From Oceanobacillus sojae (GTDB lineage Bacteria; Bacillota; Bacilli; Bacillales; Amphibacillaceae), in the NCBI RefSeq assembly GCF_007991515.1, contig NZ_BJYM01000015.1, forward strand, positions 1 through 64,000: a stretch of 64,000 bases of DNA. The letters are read 5' to 3'. Below, in pieces: positions 19,471-27,560 of this stretch. Numbering within the stretch: position 1 is the stretch's first letter; each line of letters begins with the position of its first letter. The notes under the pieces were generated by a model. The model searched no databases. It worked only from the letters and a program-made list of their open reading frames with translations, and had not been told where the DNA came from. The position numbers and the translations under genes were made by a program.

Positions 19471-21212
19471 TGCCATCCCTCTTTTATTTCTTTCATAATC
19501 CGGTCCCATTTTTCCCTATGCCAGGCAGCATTTTCAACACGGTTTGTTCTTACTTCAATGATGGATAAACCATTATTCTCATAACTTTGCTTCAGCTGCA
19601 TTTTTAATTCACTTTCTGTGGAAGCAACCGTATAATCAGCTCCATATAACTCCCCAGCCTTTTCAAAAGGTAAATCAACTGGTGTACCAAAAAGCGCTTC
19701 AAAATGCTTCTTATCATTTGCTTGTGGAAGGAAAGAAAAAATTCCACCACCATTATTATTCACGAGTACAATTGTGATTGGAAGCTGATATTGCTTTGCT
19801 GCCAGCAGTCCATTCATATCATGGAAAAAGGATAAGTCGCCAATAAGCAATGTAACACGCTCTCCGGAGGCGGCTGCTCCCACAGCACTTGAAGTCACTC
19901 CATCAATACCATTTGCACCACGATTGCACAGAATCGAAACATTTTTCGAGGTTGTCATAAAAAAGCTGTCCACATCACGGATAGACATGCTGTTCCCTAC
20001 GTACAGAGCTGTATGATTCGGAATGACATCTGCTATTCCCCGAACTGCTTCTCCTTCTGTAACCTGTGCTTCTTCACCTGATAATAAATGCTGTTTGGCA
20101 ATTTGATTGTATTTCAGCCACTCACTCAGCCACTCATCATTATTCTGCTTATCTGATGAAATTTCTATCAGCTGATTACATACCTGCTTCGGATCAGCAT
20201 AAATATAAACTGTATCATTACCTGATGGATCACGGAAACCTTCATTCTCCTCCACAATAAATTGTGGAATATGTCCATGCTCTTTTATAAAGAATAAATA
20301 TGCTTTCGATACGGGCATCGCTCCAAAGCGGATAATATAATCTGGTTTCAGCCGCTCACGAATATCCGAATCTCGTAAGAAAGCATCATACCCTTCTATC
20401 ACCTGAGTTTTATTATGTGCGCCTGTCCTCACTTGTGATAACGGATCAGCCAGGACAGGAATATTCCAATGATGTGCTAACTGGCACACATTTTCTGCAA
20501 AATCTGTATCCAGCTGTGGACCACACACAAGAAGACCCCTTTGAGAAGAACCAAAAAGTTCTGTAAGCTCCCTTACATTTTCAGCAGCTAAATATTTCAC
20601 GCCTTCCATTCTACTTATTCCGGAAGTATTTTCATTTCTTTTCGTCCCCCAAATATCCGGAAGCGAAAGATCAGGTGTAAGTGGTTCCCGAAATGGAAAA
20701 TTCACCTGCACAGGGCCCTTATTTCCCTGCTCTGTATAGGCAAAGGCCTGCGCTGCTTTTTGGCGGGAGTACCTGAGCATTTGTGTTGATCCTTCTGGTA
20801 TCGCCATTTCATGAAACCATTTCACGTAGTCTCCGTACATTTTAATTTGCTCAATTGCTTGAGGAGCACCAACCTGGCGTAATTCGTGCGGACGATCTGC
20901 TGTCAATACCAGCAATGGAACCCTGCTGTAAAAAGCCTCTACAACAGCGGGATAATAATTCGCAGCAGCTGTTCCTGATGTACACACTAAAGCTACTGGA
21001 CGATTTGATTTTTTCGCTAAGCCCAGTGCAAAAAAGGCTGCTGACCGTTCATCGATTACAATCCATTCTTTAATAAATGGATGTTCAGAAAATATAAGTG
21101 CTAAAGGAGTAGACCTGGAGCCGGGGGAAATAATAACATCTGTCATTCCATTCTTCACCAGCTCATCAACAAAGTTTGCAGTATAACGTGTTAAACTTTC
21201 CGTATAATTCAT
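19467..21212 (-). CDS. menD: SEPHCHC synthase (MenD)
   Basis: A 581-residue thiamine-diphosphate enzyme joining isochorismate and 2-oxoglutarate. The N-terminal TPP domain contains VIISPGSRSTPLAL near residue 26 and the ERSAAFFALGLAKKS helix with its catalytic glutamate near residue 54. The C-terminal pyrophosphate-binding site is LLIGDLSFFHDMNGL near residue 441, followed by VNNNGGGIFSFLP. It starts 4 bases after menF stops and overlaps menH. Confidence 0.96.
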   Translation of the reverse strand: MNYTESLTRYTANFVDELVKNGMTDVIISPGSRSTPLALIFSEHPFIKEWIVIDERSAAFFALGLAKKSNRPVALVCTSGTAAANYYPAVVEAFYSRVPLLVLTADRPHELRQVGAPQAIEQIKMYGDYVKWFHEMAIPEGSTQMLRYSRQKAAQAFAYTEQGNKGPVQVNFPFREPLTPDLSLPDIWGTKRNENTSGISRMEGVKYLAAENVRELTELFGSSQRGLLVCGPQLDTDFAENVCQLAHHWNIPVLADPLSQVRTGAHNKTQVIEGYDAFLRDSDIRERLKPDYIIRFGAMPVSKAYLFFIKEHGHIPQFIVEENEGFRDPSGNDTVYIYADPKQVCNQLIEISSDKQNNDEWLSEWLKYNQIAKQHLLSGEEAQVTEGEAVRGIADVIPNHTALYVGNSMSIRDVDSFFMTTSKNVSILCNRGANGIDGVTSSAVGAAASGERVTLLIGDLSFFHDMNGLLAAKQYQLPITIVLVNNNGGGIFSFLPQANDKKHFEALFGTPVDLPFEKAGELYGADYTVASTESELKMQLKQSYENNGLSIIEVRTNRVENAAWHREKWDRIMKEIKEGWQ

Positions 21213-21216
21213 TTCT

Positions 21217-22617
21217 CTAATCCACTCCTAAAACAGATAACATCGGCATTAATTTAATCTTAGTTTCTTCATATTCACTCTCAGGAACAGAATCTTCTAC
21301 AATTCCGCATCCAGCAAACAGTGAGGCTTCATTCTGTTGAACAAGTGCAGAACGTAGGGCTACAGCAAATTCCCCATGATTATTACTGTCCATCCAGCCA
21401 ATAGGGGCTCCATACCAGCCCCGGTCCAATAATTCATTATCACGGATAAATGCTAAAGCATCTTGTCTAGGTGTTCCTCCAAGTGCGGGCGTTGGATGCA
21501 ATCCGCTTATAATAGAAAAAATACGATGATCCTCTTTTAACTTTGCCCGCACAGGAGTATATAAATGCTGCAGCGTTTTGTATTGATGGACAACAGGCTC
21601 ATCAGGAACCACTATATCCGTACAATATGCTTCCATCGTACTGCGAATCATTTGCACAACATAATCATGCTCTTCGCGGTTTTTCGGGTCTTGAAAGAGA
21701 TTGTTTGCTATTTGCTCATCCTCTTCTATTGTCTCACCTCTTGGCGCCGTTCCAGCCAAACAGGTTGATAACACTTCATCGTCCTTTACCTTTACAAGAC
21801 GCTCTGGTGTTGCTCCAAGAAAACAATCCTCGCCCATTTCATAACCAAACACATATGAATTGGGCTGTGTACATACAAGACGCTGGAGAATGTCTGGAAT
21901 GTTTGCTGACTGATTGAAATGTAAACGCACTTCTCTCGCAAGAACAATTTTATCAACTGCAGTTTTTTTCATAACATCCGTAGCTTTTTTAATTGTTTCC
22001 TTCCACAGGTCAGGTGCAATTTCCTGTTTACTTTGAACACGTAATACTGATGCATTATGGGGGGAATCCGTATTATCCATCAATGCCTGACGATTATTTT
22101 GTAATTCCTCCAATACAGATGAATAAGACTCCCCGGCACGGATGAAACGATTTATAGTAAGGTAATAATTTCCATCCGTGTACGTTAAAATATAACTTGG
22201 AATGGAAAAATGACTTTCAGGAAAATTTCCCCATAGTTTTGTCTGAGGCTTTAACGGGTCAAAAGAAAATCCTCCTAATGCCACAACCCCAGTTCCCGAT
22301 GTATGGTAAGGATTATAGATAACAGCATCATCTAACAAGGCATTCCATTTCTGCTCTACTTGATCATAGCGATATTTAGATATCTCCGCAGTTAATTCAA
22401 AAGCATGCCCTGCTCCTGCCAGTTGAAAAATCTCATCTGCACTGGACCAAAATGTCCGTGGGAGCTTCAATACCCCAGCTTTTTCTAAAAATCTATATAA
22501 GTTAACTTGATTTATTTTTTCTGTATAGCTAAACAGTTTATCTTTTTGATCTGTGTGAATAGACTGTATGGCAGCTTCTAATTCAACTGTAAACTGTTTT
22601 TCTTTTACTTCAATCAT
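21217..22617 (-). CDS. menF: Isochorismate synthase
   Basis: A 466-residue chorismate-utilising enzyme making isochorismate, the first committed step to menaquinone. Motifs are KIVLAREVRL near residue 237, GATPERLV near 284, HPTPALGGTPRQDAL near 370, and the C-terminal AGCGIVEDSVPESEYEET. The ATG at 22617 has GGAGG 9 bases upstream; the open frame extends further into a repeat element and is not used. The left end of that element lies within 20 bases of this start, so the promoter must be in or beyond it. Confidence 0.94.
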   Translation of the reverse strand: MIEVKEKQFTVELEAAIQSIHTDQKDKLFSYTEKINQVNLYRFLEKAGVLKLPRTFWSSADEIFQLAGAGHAFELTAEISKYRYDQVEQKWNALLDDAVIYNPYHTSGTGVVALGGFSFDPLKPQTKLWGNFPESHFSIPSYILTYTDGNYYLTINRFIRAGESYSSVLEELQNNRQALMDNTDSPHNASVLRVQSKQEIAPDLWKETIKKATDVMKKTAVDKIVLAREVRLHFNQSANIPDILQRLVCTQPNSYVFGYEMGEDCFLGATPERLVKVKDDEVLSTCLAGTAPRGETIEEDEQIANNLFQDPKNREEHDYVVQMIRSTMEAYCTDIVVPDEPVVHQYKTLQHLYTPVRAKLKEDHRIFSIISGLHPTPALGGTPRQDALAFIRDNELLDRGWYGAPIGWMDSNNHGEFAVALRSALVQQNEASLFAGCGIVEDSVPESEYEETKIKLMPMLSVLGVD

Positions 22618-22635
22618 GACGATAAACCTCCATAA

Positions 22636-22831
22636 TAGTGCGTGTTCAAAAGTCCGATAAAAAGGACCAAGAAGTTCAAGACGGCGCAGCATTGAGCAAC
22701 GCTTTTAATAGGTCGAGTAATCGCAGACCTCAACGGAGCGTATGCTTTTAGATACGTGAGTAGTGGAAAAGCAAGCCAACGCAGAAATTCGATATGTCAT
22801 TTTTGTTGAACTTTTAAACATTCTCTAATAG
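22636..22831. repeat. Intergenic inverted-end repeat element, copy 1
   Basis: About 195 bases between menF and menA. The left end has GTGCGTGTTCAAAAGTCC and the right end TTGAACTTTTAAACATTCTC, which are imperfect inverted copies. Inside is a hairpin with stem AGGTC/GACCT (22710-22714, 22726-22730) and loop GAGTAATCGCA, and a second hairpin CGTAT/ATACG. The 15-base block CAACGCAGAAATTCG (22777-22791) is identical in copy 2 at 42091-42386. There is no open frame, so the element cannot move by itself. Nature unknown; it could be a MITE or a structured RNA repeat. Confidence 0.8.
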
Positions 22832-23056
22832 TTGGACAGGTATTTAATTATCCTTTACTATTTTATGCCCTTTTCTCTACTTTCTCAAGAGAAGCCTTCT
22901 AATTCATTCAAATACGTCTTTTTTTCTAATTTTCTGTCGATAAATACTTCATTTTGAAAAATGAAGAAGGAAAACAATATAGAAATAAAAATAGGTATTT
23001 GAACTAAAAAAAAAGAATTACTTCCTTCTTCTTCCTGTCAATTTTATAAAATAGGT

Positions 23057-23085
23057 TTGACACGCCCATACCACTTATCTAAAAT
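23057..23085 (+). promoter_or_regulatory. Promoter of menA
   Basis: TTGACA (23057-23062), a 17-base spacer, TAAAAT (23080-23085), about 35 bases before the menA start. Confidence 0.8.
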
Positions 23086-23119
23086 AAATACGATATGGTT
23101 TTTTAGGAGGAAGCAGGTA

Positions 23120-24055
23120 ATGACAACAAATGATTCAGCTAATATAAAAGAATTGTTAAATGAACGGGAAGGATTCCACAAATGGTGGCGTTTAATCCGG
23201 CCCCATACACTTACAGCATCCTTCGTCCCTGTTTTTGTCGGGACAATGATTGCTCTTAATGAAGGAACGATCAACTGGCTGCTATTTTTTGCAATGATGA
23301 TTGCTTCTATACTTATTCAGGCAGCAACCAATATGTTTAATGAATATTACGATTTTGTACGCGGTTTAGATAATGACCAATCAGTAGGAATCAGCGGATC
23401 TATTGTCCGCGACGGGATGCATCCGAAGCGAATCCGTAATATTGCCCTCATTTTTTATGCTATATCCGTTGGGTTTGGTATCTACATTTGTATAGCTTCC
23501 AGCTGGTGGATTGCAATTATTGGTTTATTTTGCATGGCAATCGGTTATTTATATACTGGAGGCCCTATTCCCATTTCCTATACGCCTTTTGGAGAATTAT
23601 TCTCCGGTGTACTGATGGGAACAGTTATTATAGGGATTACGTATTATATTCAAACCTCTTCTATTACAGCGGAAATGATTTGGATTTCCATTCCAATCAC
23701 AATTTTTATCGGATGCATTAACTTTGCAAACAATATCCGGGATCGCGATGGAGATGAAAGAGGGGGAAGAAAAACAATCGCCGTGCTTATCGGCAGACCA
23801 AATTCTGTTAAGCTGCTTGGGATTTTATTTATTGTTGCTTTCTCTATAACAATTATTCTCATTCTTACCGGTATTCTTCCAGCATGGTCCTTCCTTACAT
23901 TATTAAGCGTCCTGCCGGCAATCGGTGTGATAAAAGGATTCCAAGGAAAAACAAAAGCGATAGAGATGATGCCTGCTATGGCAAAAACAGCAAAAACAAA
24001 TACGATTTATGGTATGCTTTTAGGTCTCTCTTTATTAATTTCTGGATTGTTGTAA
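23120..24055 (+). CDS. menA: 1,4-Dihydroxy-2-naphthoate polyprenyltransferase
   Basis: A 311-residue UbiA-family membrane prenyltransferase that attaches the polyprenyl tail to DHNA, giving demethylmenaquinone. Aspartate motif 1 is NMFNEYYDFVRGLDND near residue 73 and motif 2 is NNIRDRDGDERGGRKT near residue 205. There are about eight to nine membrane helices. The ATG at 23120 is preceded by TAGGAGG at 9 bases; the TTG at 23057 is the -35 box of its promoter and is not a start. It is divergent from menF across the repeat element. Confidence 0.94.
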   Translation: MTTNDSANIKELLNEREGFHKWWRLIRPHTLTASFVPVFVGTMIALNEGTINWLLFFAMMIASILIQAATNMFNEYYDFVRGLDNDQSVGISGSIVRDGMHPKRIRNIALIFYAISVGFGIYICIASSWWIAIIGLFCMAIGYLYTGGPIPISYTPFGELFSGVLMGTVIIGITYYIQTSSITAEMIWISIPITIFIGCINFANNIRDRDGDERGGRKTIAVLIGRPNSVKLLGILFIVAFSITIILILTGILPAWSFLTLLSVLPAIGVIKGFQGKTKAIEMMPAMAKTAKTNTIYGMLLGLSLLISGLL

Positions 24056-24096
24056 AGCATATGTGCATTCTGACTTAGAAAGGATGACACACAATC

Positions 24097-24450
24097 ATGC
24101 AAGCAGAACATTTAACCAAAGAAGATATAGCTCTTTTTAAGAGAAAGCTTTTAGAAATGAAGGAAGAAGCTGAAGATTATACGGAACAGGGAAATAAACA
24201 AGAGGATGAGCTGGCTTCTGTCAATAATCATCCAGCTGATTTGGGAACAGAACAATTTGAACAGCAGCGAGATGCCGGCATTGATCAGATGCGGAGAGAA
24301 GAGCTGAAGAATATTGAAGATGCCTTACAAAGAATAGAAGACGGCACTTATGGAATCAGCGAACAATCCGGCAAACCTATTCCGAAAGAAAGACTGGAAG
24401 TAATGCCTACGGCCAGAATTCTTGTTGAAGAAGCTTCGGAAACCAATTAA
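24097..24450 (+). CDS. DksA/TraR-like protein (YteA type) without zinc cysteines
   Basis: 117 residues. The N-terminal part is a charged coiled-coil, and the middle NNHPADLGTEQFEQQRDAGI matches the YteA/TraR-DksA family of Bacillaceae. The usual C4 zinc finger begins YGICE; here the segment reads YGISEQSGKPIPKERLEV, so the first cysteine is Ser, and the protein ends before the second cysteine pair. DksA/TraR proteins act on RNA polymerase or ribosome-related regulation; this one would be a metal-free variant. It lies 41 bases after menA and may be co-transcribed. Confidence 0.75.
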   Translation: MQAEHLTKEDIALFKRKLLEMKEEAEDYTEQGNKQEDELASVNNHPADLGTEQFEQQRDAGIDQMRREELKNIEDALQRIEDGTYGISEQSGKPIPKERLEVMPTARILVEEASETN

Positions 24451-24476
24451 CAATATAAAGAAAATATATTACTTCA

Positions 24477-24515
24477 TGTACAAACAGAGAGAGGGCAACC
24501 CTCTCTCTGTTTGTA
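24477..24515 (+). terminator. Long palindromic hairpin after the DksA-like gene
   Basis: TACAAACAGAGAGAGGG (from 24479) and its exact complement CCCTCTCTCTGTTTGTA are separated by only 3 bases, a 17-base-pair perfect stem. The T-run is weak, but position and stability make it the likely transcript end for menA and the DksA-like gene. Confidence 0.75.
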
Positions 24516-24713
24516 CATCAATATATTAATTAATGAAGTTTAAACGGTAATGAAGCCTCATCTCCAGCCCGGCTAAATACAGTATTCATTCTCACCAATA
24601 AGATAACGCACTTTAAATCAGTCCATATTATCCTCCATCTGCTGCAATAACGACAACAGCATTGGTTTGCACAACACGAATGAATGTTATTTACTTTCTC
24701 ATCTACTAAACAG

Positions 24714-25517
24714 CTAGTCTGTGATAAACTTACGAATTTCTGTTACAGTATCCATCTTATGCCTGCTCCCGGAAATAGTTTTCGATGTTATTTCTTTAAA
24801 ATTTGAATCCGGAATACCAGCATAGAGTGTTTCCGCAAATTCAAGCGGATGCAATGGGTCCTTCTCGGATGCTAAAATCAAAGTTGGAACAGATACAGAC
24901 TTCCAATCTTTTTTGCTGCTATTAGGACAATCTGATGGAATACAGATTAATTTTGGTGAAGTTTCCTTAGCAAAAGGGTAATCAAATTGTCCTAACAATG
25001 TCTTTCCGGCATAACTGGAAATTCCGTTCATTTTTTGATAAATCGCTGTTTGCTTAAATGTCTCTTTATTATTCAAGACAGTATCATCATTCAATATCTG
25101 ATAAATCGTTCGAAAAGCTTCTTGTATTATCTCTGGCTGAGGCTGATCCTCCCAAGCCGGACGGGAAAGAACTAATTTTTGAATTCCTTTTGGGTAGCGC
25201 AAAGCAAAATTCAAAGCCACTCCGGCACCAGTAGAGATTCCACCAATGATAAACCGGTCAATTTTCAAGAAATCGATTAGAGCTTTCACATCATCTGCAA
25301 ATTGATGGAAACTCAGCTTACCAGTTTCACCGAAATTAATTGTTTTTCCATGAGCCCGAAAATCAATTGTGATACGTCTGCTTTGTGGAATTTCATTCAA
25401 AATTTCCTGTGTTTGATTTACATCCCCGCCAAGTCCATGAAGAAATATAAAAGGTATTCCTTCGTTGCAATCATCCTGATAATAAAAATGGATCTCGTCA
25501 AAATTAAATATAGGCAT
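24714..25517 (-). CDS. Alpha/beta hydrolase of the sugar locus
   Basis: A 267-residue alpha/beta hydrolase. The oxyanion segment is FIFLHGLGGDVNQT near residue 23, the nucleophile is Ser in IGGISTGAGVAL near residue 95, the acid is in LASEKDPLHP near residue 220 and the His is in SGSRHKMDT near residue 250. It is cytosolic. GGAAGGAG precedes the ATG. It is the last gene of the leftward operon headed by the PTS transporter, 14 bases after the dehydrogenase, so a lactonase or ester-cleaving role on a sugar derivative is a reasonable inference only. Confidence 0.8.
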   Translation of the reverse strand: MPIFNFDEIHFYYQDDCNEGIPFIFLHGLGGDVNQTQEILNEIPQSRRITIDFRAHGKTINFGETGKLSFHQFADDVKALIDFLKIDRFIIGGISTGAGVALNFALRYPKGIQKLVLSRPAWEDQPQPEIIQEAFRTIYQILNDDTVLNNKETFKQTAIYQKMNGISSYAGKTLLGQFDYPFAKETSPKLICIPSDCPNSSKKDWKSVSVPTLILASEKDPLHPLEFAETLYAGIPDSNFKEITSKTISGSRHKMDTVTEIRKFITD

Positions 25518-25531
25518 TCTTTATCTCCTTC

Positions 25532-26614
25532 CTAAAGGTCTCCAGAAACAGAGTCCACCCGAACCTTTTGACCGATTTCAACCGATTTTTGAACTGCCTG
25601 CATAATTTTCATTGTTTCAATACCATCAAAAACAGTTGCACCTCTTCCTTTCTCACCGGTCAATACAGTACGTGCGAAATCTTCAATTTGACGACGATAG
25701 AAGTGACCATCCGCAGCAACTGGACGATGGTAACTGTCATCTGAGGCTTTAAAAATTTCCACATCGCTTCCTTTAAAGAACCATGGATTATATGTTTTTG
25801 CAATAATTGAGCCATGTTCACCATAAACTTCGAAGCCTTCATGCCAATCCATCCGAACTTGTAAAGTTAAATCTAACTGCCCAACAAACCCATTTTCATA
25901 TTCTGCTGTTACAAACCATGAATAAGAACCATATTTTTCAGTTAACCAGGCAGTAACTGCAATAATATTTCCACCTAAATAGCGTGCGGTATCAAATAAA
26001 TGACTTCCATGACCGCGCATATAATAACGGCGCTTGTCCGCTTTCGGATTTCCGGCAGGCTTTTTCGCATTAGGTCCTTCTAAAATAACCGGCTGCACAT
26101 TATCTGTTGTTGTATAACGATACGTGTTATCACAATACCAAGCTTTTAAAGCCAGCATCTCACCCATTTCCTGATCAATAAAATCCTTAGCTGCTTCAAT
26201 TCCCGGATCAAAGCGTTTCATGTTTCCTACTTGAACATGCAGATTGGAATTCTTAACATACTCGCCTAATTCTTCAACTTCTTCAATGGACATACCTAAA
26301 GGTTTTTCTACTAAAACCGGCTTACCTGCTTGAACTGCTTTAATAGTCATTGGAACATGAAAATTATCTGCAATTCCTATTACAATCGCATCAATTGCCG
26401 GGTCAGCCAGCATTTCGTCATAATCGCGATAAAGCCTAGCTGGATGATAGATAGCATCCATTTCATTTAAAAGAAATTCATCCAGGTCACAAATCGCGTA
26501 AAGCTCTGCATTACTGGATCTTCTAATAGAATCGAAATGTGCTGCTTGTGAGATTTGTCCTGCTCCTAATACACCGATTTTTACTAGCTTATCTTCTTTT
26601 TTAATATTCGTCAT
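25532..26614 (-). CDS. Gfo/Idh/MocA-family sugar dehydrogenase
   Basis: A 360-residue NAD(P)-dependent oxidoreductase. The Rossmann motif is KIGVLGAGQISQAAH near residue 12, the catalytic-lysine motif is PVLVEKPLGMSIEE near residue 100, and the active-site segment is MRGHGSHLFDTARYLGG near residue 200. This family oxidises sugars, sugar phosphates and inositols, often at C1 or C3. The ATG at 26614 has AGAGGAG upstream; an in-frame ATG at 26644 directly after the isomerase stop has none. It is co-directional with the isomerase and hydrolase. Confidence 0.85.
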   Translation of the reverse strand: MTNIKKEDKLVKIGVLGAGQISQAAHFDSIRRSSNAELYAICDLDEFLLNEMDAIYHPARLYRDYDEMLADPAIDAIVIGIADNFHVPMTIKAVQAGKPVLVEKPLGMSIEEVEELGEYVKNSNLHVQVGNMKRFDPGIEAAKDFIDQEMGEMLALKAWYCDNTYRYTTTDNVQPVILEGPNAKKPAGNPKADKRRYYMRGHGSHLFDTARYLGGNIIAVTAWLTEKYGSYSWFVTAEYENGFVGQLDLTLQVRMDWHEGFEVYGEHGSIIAKTYNPWFFKGSDVEIFKASDDSYHRPVAADGHFYRRQIEDFARTVLTGEKGRGATVFDGIETMKIMQAVQKSVEIGQKVRVDSVSGDL

Positions 26615-26644
26615 CTTACATTCTCCTCTTTCATTTATATCCAT

Positions 26645-27463
26645 TTAAAAGTGCGTACTTTTTAATGCAAAGGCGATATCTTCTTCATCTAATCCATGCA
26701 TAATCACTGGGCCATCATAGTATTTTTTTAATTCCTTTAAATATTGATTTAATGGAAGACTGCCTTTACCTATGGGTGCAAATGTAATTTTCCCCTTCGA
26801 AACAAGGCAGTCTTTGCAGTGGGCCACTGCAATATACTCACTCAGTTCCTTCAAAGATCTGTTAATTTTATTTTCCAATTGGCCAATATCATCAGTAGTT
26901 ATAATATTGGCAGCATCAAACAATACTTTTAAATAAGGACTTTGATAGTGATTCATCAATTTCTTGACATCCTCTATCGTACTAATAACATTTGCTTGTT
27001 CCGGTTCAATTACAATAGTCACTCCATTACGAGAAGCAATATCCAGCATTTCATCTAATGATTCGAACAAATAATTCCAGGCTTTTTTTGTATGGTTTTC
27101 AGGATGCGGACTCCAAAAATCCTCCTGATTAAAACTGCCTGTTGAAATAGAAACATATGGCACATTTAGCTTTTTGGCTGACTCTACCACATTTTTAAAT
27201 CCTTCTATATTTTTTTTCCGTGTCTCGTTATTTAATTCTAGTGTATTATATGTTCCAGAGATAACAGAAATTGAAATCCCTGTCTTTTCACAAGTCTCCT
27301 GTATCTGCTCAAGAATTTCATTACTGACTTTTTGGGGCAGGCTGGGCAGCCCTACATTAGCAAAATTAAATTGTACTGTACTAAAACCAAATTCACGAAT
27401 CTTTATAAACGCTTCTTCTAAGGGATATTTAACAAATACTTTAGAAAAAATTCCTTTTTCCAT
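26645..27463 (-). CDS. Sugar phosphate isomerase/epimerase (xylose-isomerase-like TIM barrel)
   Basis: A 272-residue AP-endonuclease-2-type TIM barrel, the family of sugar isomerases, epimerases and inosose dehydratases. Likely metal ligands lie in VTIVIEPEQANV near residue 153, LFDAANIITTDD near 190, VAHCKDC near 216 and the C-terminal MHGLDEEDIAFAL. The ATG at 27463 has GGAGG at 7 bases. It sits about 100 bases after the PTS gene. The specific reaction cannot be read from sequence; the partner dehydrogenase suggests action on an oxidised or keto sugar phosphate. Confidence 0.83.
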   Translation of the reverse strand: MEKGIFSKVFVKYPLEEAFIKIREFGFSTVQFNFANVGLPSLPQKVSNEILEQIQETCEKTGISISVISGTYNTLELNNETRKKNIEGFKNVVESAKKLNVPYVSISTGSFNQEDFWSPHPENHTKKAWNYLFESLDEMLDIASRNGVTIVIEPEQANVISTIEDVKKLMNHYQSPYLKVLFDAANIITTDDIGQLENKINRSLKELSEYIAVAHCKDCLVSKGKITFAPIGKGSLPLNQYLKELKKYYDGPVIMHGLDEEDIAFALKSTHF

Positions 27464-27560
27464 CAGGTAACCTCCTAATTTATTATATAAATAAAACATT
27501 TTAACAGAGTAAATAATTGATTAATTTAATTGGAATCATATAAGTTATAATTAATTTCAA

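Noticed and set aside
24477-24515. Perfect 17-base palindrome as a mobile-element end
   Set aside because: Loop of only 3 bases and position after the DksA-like gene make a transcript terminator the simpler reading; no partner copy seen.
24516-24713. Possible gene remnant between the DksA-like gene and the hydrolase
   Set aside because: A minus-strand stretch of about 20 codons is open, but it matches no family I recognise and has no clear ribosome binding site.
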